A DNA stretch of 64,000 nt. Origin: Escallonia rubra. Lineage: Eukaryota; Streptophyta; Magnoliopsida; Escalloniales; Escalloniaceae. The DNA is taken from assembly GCA_033065855.1 (NCBI GenBank), contig JAVXUO010000129.1, positions 1 through 64,000 of the forward strand, in the 5' to 3' direction. Of this stretch, positions 46,184 to 57,581 are shown in pieces. How positions within the stretch are numbered: position 1 is the first letter of the stretch; the number at the start of each line of letters is the position of its first letter. The translations under genes and the position numbers were made by a program. Below the pieces are notes generated by a model. That model worked only from the letters and a program-made list of their open reading frames with translations, did not search any database and was not told the origin of the DNA.

Positions 46184-49100
46184 TCAATTGGGGCCCTCAT
46201 CCCTTGCGGGATCCTCATCATTACACGGATTTACAATAAACCTAATAGCTCTAGGCCGGCCATTGATAATTTGCCAAGCCATCCTATACCTAAAGCCTTG
46301 TATGCATTCTCGGCTCCAGACGGTCTTCTTGAGGCTCTCAGACCGGCAAATATAATCCATGTACATGCAGACGAAGACGCCGCAGTCCGAGGAATTATGT
46401 TGCTTAGGCCTACTCCTCTTCAATCGGAAAATGAGATTCGGCCTGACCGCTGCCCTCTCTTGACGCCTACCATTGACCAAGGCAGCAAATAGATTCTGCG
46501 AGAAACATAATAAGCATTAAACATTAAACATATCAAAAATAATAAGATTAATCAGTTTTACAATATGCAAGTTACAATAAGAAATAAACAAGATCTTACC
46601 ATGGCATCCAACTGGCCTATGCCTCGGTACATTTCAATCACACCCATCACGGAGGTATCATCGTAGAGACTGTCGATGACTGATACCGTCACCTTTACTG
46701 GTTCATAGCAAACCAAGTACCAGTGGGCATTCCCTATAAATGGGATTAGAAACACGTCGGAAACACTTGCGCTCACTGGACTATCCCTAGCAAGATATGC
46801 TTGTAGGTTAACGGACGGTCTCCACTGGGGCTGGGCTCTCCCCTTTCTCCCCTTCCTTGAATTGCTCCAGTCGTCCCACTCTTGTACTAGGATGCCATGA
46901 AAAAAGCATCAAAGAGAAAAATGAGCGGACCGAAGTTTGGCTGCTCCCGACACCTTTGCCTCAGAATTTGCACGTAGTGCGAGATGACACCGTTGTCTAA
47001 CCAAACTCCCGGCGCCAGTGAGGCCAATTCTGTCCACAAGGCAATGTAATCCAAGCCCTCCGGGTGATCCACATCATATGACGCTCCGTCTTGGGGGGGC
47101 CCGCTAAAATAACGGGCTCGAATTAGCTCAAATTTATGCGGCTTTAGGGGCCTGGCTGGATGCCCTTTCGGATATTGCCCTCGGGGGTTGATCGGCAAAT
47201 CTTGCCCTCCGCCGGGGGGCAAGAGCAAGGGATAGTGGCCTCCAAAAAATGGTTCGGCTAGCTGATAATCCCCTTCGGGGGGCCCCAACCGGCTGATATA
47301 GCTCTCCGGCCATTTCTTCCACCGGTTGATATTGCCCTCCGGAGGCGCCAAGTGGTCCCGCCCACGGGACAATGGGCAGTGCCTCGGAGAAACCGTAGTT
47401 TCCGAAAGGCCAGTCTTGCATGACTTGACTCTGAGAGAGGGGTTGGGGTTCCGGGAACAAATTGAAGGAGGGGCCGCTGTAATCGCCCCACGATGCTTGA
47501 GCCTGCCACATCCCCGCTACAGAGGGACCACCAACTCCCTGGCTCACCCCCGAAGCCTGTCCCGAGGGATCACCGTATCCCTGGTTGACGCCCGTATAAC
47601 CCATTCCCGGGCTGACGACCGAAGACTGTCCCGATGCTTGGCGCACAAAATTCCCGCAGCCTAAAGCCAGTGCAGCAGCCTGTTGGCGAAGATCCTCGCC
47701 CATTGCGCTCACCAGAACCTTCCGCTCACTCAACTTCTGGAAGAATGCAAGCGAGGCATTGACCTACATCCAAAGAGATAAAAAAATAAGTAACTTCAAT
47801 CAGACATTTATATTCAACAAATTCAAGAGAAGTCAGACTGGTTGGGCAACTTACGAGATTGTATGCCATACGCTCATCGATCTGACCCCTAGGCGCATAT
47901 CTCTCCCCGCGTTTAAAGTTTACTGGGGCGACTCTCCTCCGCGTGATGCGGTAGTACCACTCGTCGTACTGTTCGATGCTGATAACGGGGTCCGGCTCCA
48001 AGACGATGGCCGCCAGTGTGTCCTGCCAAGAACTCCAAAGCTCTATTTCGGCCGCGCACAATTCGTGCGCATTGGCCTTGCCAAACAGTCCAACATCCGG
48101 TGGGTCCCTGTTAACCCTCATATCTGGGGCATCGGCTGGCAAACCTTGCTCCAACTCAAAATGGCGCATTGCTCGATCTGGCAGCTGCCACTCTGCGACC
48201 TCGAAGTGGATCAGGGGTGTGCGCTGCAACCCGGAGAGCGTGAAGACGAACGACTCTCCCACCCGTCGCGCCAAACGTATGTACGGTGCCCAACGCATTT
48301 GGCCCGGAGATGGACGATTGAACTCCCCCCGATAGTACGTAATGTTGTGATGGGAATCGACTCTCCTGCGGTAGTGGCTATCCCCCGGCTGTACTTCCAA
48401 GCACGCAACCGAGGCCACACTTTATCGGTTCCATCCCTACGCGTTGGTGCACCGGGAGCAAGGTGTTCATAAGACCACACCTGAAAGCACGGGCAAGTTA
48501 TATTGATATCGTCGATTCAACAAAAAAAAAAAAAAACAATAACGAAGCCAAGATTTATATGGTATTCCTGCAATAGCGAGAGACATGCACATATGGCTTT
48601 GGCGTCGGGCCTCATTGCCTTGTGCAATGCTCGGTACAGATACAAAAGAACCTCTGCACCCCAGGCATAATCCCCAACCTCCGACAGGTTACCCAACAAC
48701 GGTAAATATTTCACGCTGGCCGTGTTCTTCGACGTCGTTGGGAATAAAATTGCCCCCATCACCCACCAGATGAAGGCTTTTGTGTAAAGCAGAAGCTCAC
48801 GTCCCGTATAGTTTTCCGGCAAAACCCCGTAGGTATCTACCAACCACTTCAACTTTATACCACCACTGCTAAATTGATCTTGGGGTATCGAAGTGAAGAA
48901 GTCCCTAGCGGTTCTCTTATTCGTTGTTTCTGACGGAGGAGCAATTACCGACCTCCCCGTCACCGGTAACCCTAAGATGAACCCTACATGTTCTAGGGTA
49001 ATTGTCATCTCTCCGAGTGGGAAGTGAAACGTATTCGTTTCACTTCTCCACCTTTCAACAAGGGCACCTATCAAGGCCCGATCAAGTTGTTGAAATATCT

Positions 49101-49378
49101 GCCCATGCGTGAAAATCTCAAACCTAATTCCACGCTTTCTGGGAGGTGTTCAGTTTCCATAATGTGAACTCGCGAGATACTTCTACGGTGGTGAGAAGTT
49201 CTCTTTCCTACGAATTAACACTTACAATTTAAGCAAAACAAACGGTATACAATTGTTCGTAAGAATAAGAAAGTTGATAAATAATGTATCTTACTCCACC
49301 ATCTCATATGAGCGTACTGATATGGTTGGCTTGGTCGTATAACACGGATGGATCTTCGGGTCCAGGGTTAAATTCCAT
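46184..49378 (-). pseudogene. PMD-ULP1 gene, copy B: at least two frame disruptions
   Basis: Same exon plan as copy A. ATG at 49,378; the plant mobile domain runs through about 49,074-48,517 and 48,477-47,862. The linker/protease region runs 47,770-46,601 and the last exon about 46,494-46,184. The C48 triad is present (NAHWYLVCYE, VIDSLYDD, SSDCGVF). One extra C at about 47,283, in a run where copy A reads GGGGCCCCCGAAGG, shifts the frame in the linker. A deletion of about 8 bp near 49,135 disrupts the start of the mobile-domain exon, and the frame between the 46,887-47,372 and 46,558-46,776 segments also breaks. The site of the copy A frameshift is intact here, so the lesions arose independently. 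Confidence 0.8.
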
Positions 49379-49780
49379 TTTTTGCAATTGAAATTATGAA
49401 AAAACCTTCTCAGTTTGGATTTTACGGTTTGGATTTTGATAATCGCTCGCAAAAATATGAGGCTAGCACATGCATAATACATACAATGTTAGCATATACA
49501 CTCATATGTATAATATATATATATACATATATAGAATCGGATTTTACAAATGCTAGCACATGAACAAATACATACATATATAAAATGCAATATTCATCAC
49601 AACTATCGATTACAAACAAAAAAAGTATAGATTTTGTGAACTTACGTGATCTATTAGGGTATTAAAGGTGTTCTTAAGAAGGAATTGCGCATATCTGCTT
49701 GCCAACGCCCCTGGGAAAATTTGTGAGTAGAAACAATGGAGAAGAGTGTCGTAGTTACTGTTTTTCGAATATCAATTACA

Positions 49781-50033
49781 CGTCCGCTACACTGTATCGC
49801 TGACTATTACGTCCACCACATTGTATAGCGGACTCTGTTGACGTGACATGGCCGTGGCGGGCGACGGGACAGGACCTGACAGATGTCAGCCTAGGGGACG
49901 TCCGCGACACTGTATAGCGGATGCCTTTTTGCTGTCCCGTGTCAGACTTCAATGTCGTCCGGGATACATTATAGCGGACAGGGCGGAGGGGCAAAAAGGT
50001 AAAAAAGTCCGTCCGCTATACAGTGTGGCGGAC
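49781..50033. repeat. Palindrome cluster, copy B (counterpart of array 3)
   Basis: Five degenerate palindromes of the GTCCGC...GCGGAC class, including GTCCGCTATA-N3-TGTGGCGGAC at 50,011-50,033. They lie upstream of PMD-ULP1 and about 400-660 bp upstream of TKP3. Confidence 0.8.
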
Positions 50034-50057
50034 AACTGACAGTATTCGAAAAAGGCA

Positions 50058-50147
50058 CGATCTGGGCTGTCCATCTTTCAGGATGGACGGCCAGATCGCG
50101 CTAGCAAAATAGGCTATTTTGCTAGCGCTCTCAACAGATCAGCTCCC
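50058..50147. repeat. Right terminus of element B with two adjacent palindromes
   Basis: CGATCTGGGCTGTCCATC pairs with GATGGACGGCCAGATCG. Directly after it comes a perfect 31-bp palindrome at 50,098-50,128 (15-base arms GCGCTAGCAAAATAG and complement around one G). The end reads CTCTCAACAGATCAGCTCCC, followed by an AT run, as in element A. Confidence 0.7.
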
Positions 50148-50445
50148 ATATATATATATATATCAAAAGTCAAAAGTGATATTATGTTTTATCAAAAGTC
50201 AAAATTATTTTGATAATCCGAACAAGTCACTATTTTCTTTTAACAATTATCCATCCGCTCTAAAATTTCACGGGCATAAGTGTCCTTTTCTCTGTTCAAG
50301 TCAACGCGGCTACTTTTAAAGCCCGAGTCAAGACGCGTAATTCCGATTACCGACGGTCTACATTCCACCGGAAACGGCGACTACAATCTCACTTTTATCT
50401 TCGTTAACATCCGGGAGCAGCTATTGCTGTTTCAATTCGGTAAAT
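50148..50445 (+). promoter_or_regulatory. TKP3 upstream region
   Basis: Only about 300 bp separate the element B terminus from the TKP3 ATG. The region has an AT run, then CAAGTCAACGCGG and GAGTCAAGACGCG. The GTCAA core is the complement of the W-box core TTGAC bound by WRKY factors. TKP4 has a similar upstream sequence (AGTCAAGTCAAGCCGCG at about 59,194). WRKY control is a guess from short motifs. Confidence 0.3.
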
Positions 50446-52521
50446 ATGCTCCACCTTCACATAATATATCTGCTCCTCCTTCTCTCGTGTCCGATGATTA
50501 CCTCCGCCGCCAGCAACTGCCGTTGCGCCGACACCAACACCGCAGCCATAAAAAATGTGTGGCTTGTCCTCAAGGCAATTGCCTATCGCATAGTGATCGA
50601 CGTTCTTATTTTGGATATAATCGTTTATGAGCTCAGGAAGTTCTACGAATCGAAGTTCCGCGAGGAACAGAAACCGTCGATACTGCCGCCCGAGAATCTC
50701 TGCCGTCGATTTTCGATCGGTGAGATCCAGTCGGCTACTAACGGCTTCGACGATAGATTGTTAGTCGGACAGGGCGGATTCGGACCCGTGTTCAAGGGGA
50801 TTTTGGATAACGGTGCCACCACCGTTGCGGTAAAGCGGCTGAGTCCCAAGTCTAATCAAGGAGCGCCTGAGTTTTGGAATGAGATCGAGATGCTATCGAG
50901 GTTTCGGCATAGTAACGTGGTTTCGCTGGTAGGTTATTGCTGTGATTGCTATGAAATGATTCTCGTTTATGAGTATAGTCTGCTTGGTAGCCTTCATGAT
51001 CATTTGCATAAAATGGTTAAAAACGGTAATCCTAGTCTGTCTTGGGTGAAACGTCTTGAGATATGCATTGGGGCAGCGCGTGGGCTGGATTACCTTCACA
51101 CTGGCACGGGTGTAACGCGCGGAGTCATACATCGCGATGTGAAGAGCTCAAACATTGTGTTGGACGAGAATTGGGCTGCTAAGATTTCAGACTTTGGGTT
51201 GTCCAAGGTAGGCCCAGCAAACCATTCGTTCTCGTATGTCAGCACGGATGTGAAAGGCACATTCGGCTATCTGGACCCAGAATATTTTGTGACGGGCAAA
51301 CTGACGACTAGATCCGATGTCTACAGCTTTGGGGTGGTGTTGTTAGAAGTACTGAGTGGGAGGCCTGCGGTGGATATGAGTCTCGATGAGGAGCAATGGG
51401 GTCTAGCTAGATGGTCGCAACGTTGCATCAGAAAAGGAGTGCTAGACCGGATTATTGATCCAAGTTTGAAAGGGAAAATCATGCCAGATTGTTTGATGGA
51501 GTTTGCAAGAATTGCGGAACAATGCTTGCATAATCATCCCAAGAAACGCCCTAAAATGACTGAGGTCGTGGCCAGGCTTGAGTTTGCATTGGCAATGCAA
51601 GAGAATGTGAATTTTTCTGGTGAGGTAATTTTTGCTGGTTGGCCTCATTACAACCAAGAGAAAGCGGATTCTTCTAGAGAAGATGAAATTGCCAATGCTT
51701 GTAACGGGGAGTATCACAACGAGCAGATTAATGGGATTAGTGATTCGCGTGGGGCTTATGAACACGAAAAGAATGAAGATCATTCTACAGGACATCGCAT
51801 TCTGAGTGTTAATAGCGATGGGCATCATGACAAGCAGATCGATGGGATTAGTGATTATACTTCAGCTTTTGACAGCGAAGAAAATTCATATAATTCCTTT
51901 ACACCACAGAAACTTAGCAGTGCTTGTAATAGTGAAAAGTATGACGAGCAGATTGATAGGATTAGCAATCACAGTTGGGCTGGCGGCAATGTAAAGAAAA
52001 CAGATTTTGTTGCGGGTAGGATAAAGGACAAGCAGATTGATATCAACCAAGATAACAGAGATCTGAATATGGAACAGGAGGCTGTCAATGTTGCACCCTC
52101 CTTGCAGACTCCTGCAATTTCACGATTGGGCGACGCAAGTGGCGGGCAATTACACATTGAGCTGTCCAAGGTGAAGATTAGTCTGCTTTTTACACACACA
52201 GTTTGGCAGATTATGGGTAAAGCTGAACTCTTCATCTGTAATATTGATATTGTGTAGATGCGGAGCTTATGGCAATTTATCAATGAGTACAAAAGGCAAA
52301 GAACAAACAATGTTCCAAAAGGTAAGCTTCAGTATAGATCATAGTCCAGAAGGTAAGCTCCAGTATACATTATGATTTCAGAAAGGTAAACTCTGCTCTA
52401 CGTGTACTGGTATCCAGTAATTCTATTGCCAATATTGACTTGGCACTTGATTCGTATGGACTATGTAAACCTAGATCTTTACCCCTAGAAAGTTGAAATA
52501 GAAATTAGCTACATGTATATT

Positions 52522-52562
<41 letters not shown>

Positions 52563-55500
52563 CACAGAGGCGGTTCAATCTTTTCAATACATGTTCATCA
52601 ATTTCATGTGTCAGGTTGTGATGCGAAGCCATCAAGAAACTGCACTGATGATAGTTTGTTTCTGAGTGGGAATGGTATGGCTCCATATTTGAAGGAGTTT
52701 ACACTTGCTGAATTGAAAATGGCGACAAGGAACTTCAAGCTGGAGGAGAAATTGGGCGATGGAGGTTTTGGCAAGGTTTTCAAAGGCTGGGTCGATTGCA
52801 TGACATATGCCCCCTCAAAAGCCAGCATTGGAATGGCTGTCGCGGTTAGATATCTATGTGGCTTTCACATATCTAAGGAGGTGGAGGTAAACAAACACAT
52901 ACCTTAAGTTTGAAGAGAGAATAAGATGCAAATCTTTTATCGTTCATTTTGTTCCTTAATTATCGTTCTTCAACTTGAAAACAAGTCATCTACATTTATA
53001 TTTATCATTCCTATCTTATGCTTCATGAGTCTATTCTAGATTCTAGAAGTATCTGTAATACTAATTTGATATGAACAAGCTGAAAGGTTAGGGAGGTCAG
53101 AACTACTTTACCAAATAGCATATATGTACTGTTAAGCCCACTCATGGAAATACTTGTACGTAAGAAGTTGCATAATTTTCACTCCTTGAGAATGACACTT
53201 GGCAGTGTATAAGTAGTTCAGAATAACTGTAATCACGGATCTCATGTGTTGCTTGGTAGTGCAGTTTCACAAGCAGTTTCGCTTAAGATCTGAATTTAAG
53301 CGTGCTTCTTGTCACAGAATCAGTTTTAGTTTTAGCAACAGAAATCTCCTGCTCCAATGCTTTTCAAATATGGTGCTTCTTGGATTTTCTTGCACATAGA
53401 CTTGAAATTCTTTAGCATAAATTATTGAAGCATAATTTTTAGTTCCAATTTCTATCAAGATAAGTTTTTAGAGGGCATCGTGATACAAACAGGTCATCAA
53501 TGCTATGATTTCACTGGTCGTCCCACTTGCATCTTATTTCTCTTCGTACTTGTGCAGCTTGCCATTTGTTTCCTGGGCAATTAGTGCACATTGCTTGTCT
53601 TTTGTTGAAATGTCATGCCATACGCGGCTCGGCTGCATTTAGGGATGTCAAAGAGTGACATACATCTTTGGCCCATCAGTTCGGCGGACATGACCCTTTC
53701 AGTTTCGGATAATTTCCTTTATGTACCGTCTAGACATCTGTAGAAAGATTAATAACAATATTCAGGGAAAAGTTTCACGTAGATAAGAGTTACAAATTGA
53801 ATGGAGTGGAATCAATCCCTTAGTTAGGTTTGAAACGAGAACTGCAGCTCGCGAGGAAATTGCCACAAGATTGATTTGTTTGAATTTTTATTCAAAATAC
53901 TAATGCTTATGCACGTATTAGTAATATGTTTTCTGGTATTGAAAGAGCACATTGAAAGGAAAAGTCAAGGAAAAAATGATTGTAGTGCGAACAGTACGTG
54001 ATTTTAAAATGTCTTTGTTTGTGGAAACAAAATCATTCATTTTGCATTCTTGAGGAAGGAAATATCATGGAAATAATATAAAATCGATCTAATCTGGAGG
54101 ATCATAGTAGTTGAATCACAGTACAATCTTCATTAACTAGTCAATTTGTTTGATTTTGGCGGTAAATTTTTGCCTGCAGTCAGAGGCAAAGTTCTTTGGA
54201 AAGTTTAATCATCCAAACCTTGCTAAGCTCTTGGGATACTGCTTCAAAGACAGAAATTTCTACCTCGTTTATGAATACATGCCAAACAGAAGCTTAGAAA
54301 GCTGCCTTTTCAGAAGTAAGATATAATTGAAAATATCTAAATACTAATTCTCAATAGAGACAAACTGTGTGAAAGCAAGTTGCATTTGCAGGAAACTTAA
54401 CACTTCCGTGGGATGCCCGGATCAAAATAGTGGCGGGAGTAGCTCGAGTTCTTGCTTTCTTGCACACAACAGAGGAGCATATCATTCACCGCGACATTAA
54501 AGCTTCCAATATATTGCTAGATGCGGTATATTTGAGCTGTTTGGATTGCTTGTTGGTTTTTATGTGAAGCCATATTAATCACCCAGGTGGCTTACTGCTA
54601 AATCTCTATCTTTACTGTATTATTTTAATTTTCCAGGAATTCAATGCAAAGCTTTCGGATTTTGGGCTGCTGCCTAAGTTAGATCCAGCAAATGGCCAGT
54701 CACATGTTACTATGAGAATGCCGGGCAGCTATAGTTATGCAGCTCCCAAGTGTCTGGCAGCAGGTAATTTACCTTATCTTCTTCTCTCGTGCTATAGCAG
54801 CATCCCCATGCATGTGACAATTTAAGGGCTGGTAGAGGGTAATTTGTTTACATCTAATTCTTCACCTTTATTCAGCGTATGCAATTTTATGGTTTCTTAA
54901 AATGTTGGCCATGGCTTCATCTCAGCTATGTCTTTGTCTGCGATAAAACCTTGATAAGGCTTTATTTATATCCATGGTTAACTTTAGTTGCCACCACATA
55001 TTGCCCACAGTTTCGCCCCATCACATTTTCTCATACCTTTATATCTTGTAGTTATGCAATATCTTGTTGTAAACTTCTTTCTCCAGCACTACCACACCAC
55101 CAAACATCTGTGCAATGAACCATGACCACCATATCATTACCTCAATCCGCTTTATCAAAATAACTTCACTTCTATGATTCAAAGGCCAATACCCTCCTAG
55201 TTGTATGAGCACCTAGACAATTTTCCATTATAAGAACCACCTCTTCCTAGCTCCACTTCTCCCCAGTTGCTCCCTCAGCAAATTTTTCTCAGTTTTAGCG
55301 ACTGAATACATAATCGATTAAGAGCGAGAAGCCACCTATTGACTTCATCTGTACTTGTAGTGTTGCTGTGAAGTGTAACCATAAAAATGTTCATGTTTCT
55401 ATGTATGTTGTTCCCCATGTAATGAGCAAAGCATTGCAACCCACTGTTTAAACACTTGGAACAGAGTATCCACATCATACGAGTAGACAATTCTTGGGAG

Positions 55501-56375
55501 TAGGACGAGTTCCTGGTCTTTTAATCCTTTATGCTTGTCTTTCACTTCTTTTGCATTTTCGTTCACATACATAAGCACTAAGCAGAATGATGTTGCACAT
55601 ATGCATGGGCACACTCATATTTTGCACCTGATAAAAGCAGACCTTTTATACAGAGGAGAGCTGCGGTGACGATATGCATGAGTTGAGGGCTTTAGATGTG
55701 GGAATGGATTATGGTTGCTTACTAAAAAAAGAATGACAAAGAAATATATACATGACTGAAAAACAAGAATAAGGTTGGCTATACTAAAAACTTTTATGAG
55801 AATATTATTCTCATAAAAGAAGGGGCGAACCTATGCGCATTAGAACGTTCACCGTGCAGAATACAGAAGGTGGCTATGCTAAAAACTTGATGTACGAGCA
55901 TATATCCTGCTATAATAAACCTGACTGGTTTGACATTATCTTTCTTGACCACGAATTATTTGGAAAATCATGATAATTGACCCAGTCCACTTGGGCAGGT
56001 CAGCTGACTAAGAAGAGTGACGTTTATGCTTTTGGAGTGTTGTTGCTGGAAGTGCTTATGGGCTTGCGGGTGATTGACATAAATCGGCCTCCTGGCAAGC
56101 ATAATGTAGTGAATCTACTGAGGCCTTTCCTAGATAGAGGAGAGCTGGGTACTATAATGCACCGGAGGCTAATAGGCCACTACTCTCCAAGAAGTGCGTT
56201 CAAAGTGGTACAACTAATTCTAAAATGCCTAGAAGGTGACCGTAGAAACCGGCCAACAATGAAAGAAGTCTTAAAGATCTTAGAGCAGATTAACGACGAT
56301 GAATCCAAAGGAGAACTCCAAAGCCAGTGCATGCCAACCCACTGTGCAATGATAAGAATGGCGCCCGACCGATGA
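50446..56375 (+). CDS. TKP3: membrane-anchored tandem kinase (CrRLK1L-like kinase + RLCK-VII-like pseudokinase)
   Basis: Exons: 50,446-52,216, 52,615-52,886, 54,180-54,315, 54,392-54,525, 54,637-54,763 and 55,999-56,375; GT-AG, phases 1-0-1-0-1, 938 aa. A signal peptide (residues 1-22) and a hydrophobic segment (about 38-61) leave an ectodomain of only about 15 residues, with no malectin domain. Kinase 1 (about 88-385) is CrRLK1L-like and looks active: GQGGFG loop, Lys130, HRD 229-231, DFG 249-251. The linker (about 390-590) has three to four repeats of about 38 aa with cores such as [25 protein letters not shown] and [11 protein letters not shown]. Kinase 2 (about 617-910) is RLCK-VII-like with GDGGFG, HRD 759-761 and DFG 779-781. 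However, the ATP-binding Lys is Arg669 (VAVRYL) and APE is APK, so it is probably inactive. The donor after exon 1 is ATGG|GTAAAG; reading through it stops at 52,257, giving a kinase-1-only protein. Confidence 0.75.
52526..52560. repeat. TA microsatellite in TKP3 intron 1
   Basis: About 17 TA units lie 54 bp before the exon 2 acceptor. Length variation here could affect branch-point spacing and intron 1 splicing. Confidence 0.9.
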
Positions 56376-57580
56376 TTATCTTGCTTTCCTCGCACAAAAC
56401 AGCTATAAGTTGTGACAATGTCATGGGAATCTTTACTTCCTCTACTCTTGTTCTCTATCTCGTAGAGTGGGGTGCTTTCCCTATCTTATGTAGATAATAC
56501 GTAGCATCTACCCGTGCATTATAAATCGTGGTTTCTCATTGTAAAGTTCAGGATACATAAGATCGTATGGAATCTTAGGAATATGTTGAAATGAAAGGTA
56601 AAAGTGATTTTCTAGGGCCTGCTTGGCACGCTCTCTGATATTTTTGTTCTCGTTTTGTGTTTCTATTCTCTGTGTTTCTATTTTTAAGAGAGATTTGTGT
56701 ATAAGTGGTCAGTGTTTTTGGAAAATATATCTGCGAAGGTAAGTTCTTTCAAATGGGATTTTCATGTCGTAAGATGTATGATGAGTGTTTTGGGGAAAAG
56801 AAATTGAGATTGTTTTTCATGATCTTCTTCCAATTTTGCCCATACTATTCTTAATTATGTAACATTTTTGCCTTGTACATTCATTTTAATCACAAGTTGA
56901 CCACGCTTTTATTATTGAAATCGAAGGGAAAAATGCTTTCTGACACTGATATATGCTCTGTCTTCATTTTCTTCTCTTTTGCTCTCATCCCAAACACGCT
57001 TCTTCTCTATTCTCCCTCATCACACCCCATTCTTTGCCTTCTTTGTCATTTGATTGGTGGTGAAGGTTTGAGGTGAGCACAATTCACTTTGTTTGGTTTG
57101 GTTTGGTTTGGAGGTCGAATACGAAACTACCATCGGTTTGAAAAAAAAAAACCTTAGTTAAACGTGTTGGTTTTAACGGTTTGGACTAATCAAATAGATC
57201 AGTTGGGAAGGATCGGCCGATCTGGGCTTTAGCAGTCATTTTTTGGACTTCTTTGGGCTTATCCCTGAACTATTGGGCATTTGTTATATTCATAACCACA
57301 AGTTTTTGGAGCTTACCTGTACATGTTGGTGGTTAAATTATAAGCATTGTAAAAGCCAGATAGTAACTAACGCTGAACTAAACTTTGATATAATAATTGT
57401 ATATATTGGGTATAGTTCGATTTGGTTCGGTTTGAAATAGTGAAAAATCGACCGAACTAAACATTCAATTAGGGAAGAAAATCAAACAGATTTTTTTTTA
57501 AAATCGGTCTGTGGTCTGACGGATTGGTAGATTCGGTTTCACTGGTTGGATTAATTCGAACGGTTTGAATGCTCACTCTT
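56376..57580. other. Spacer after TKP3
   Basis: AT-rich DNA with a short GGTTT repeat at about 57,085-57,110 and several ACCGAAC/GGTTCGG-like words around 57,100-57,560. Such words are common in decayed plant retroelements. No gene is supported. Confidence 0.4.
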
Positions 57581-57581
57581 A

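Larger units (their letters stand above)
44211..50147. mobile_element. Element B: second, left-truncated copy of the composite element
   Basis: Carries ORF2, ORF1, palindrome clusters and PMD-ULP1 in the same order along the strand as the right half of element A, and ends in the same CAGCTCCC terminus. It differs from A in that the ORF1/ORF2 module is inverted relative to PMD-ULP1. There is no transposase or B3 gene. Its right end lies about 300 bp before the TKP3 start codon. Confidence 0.7.
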
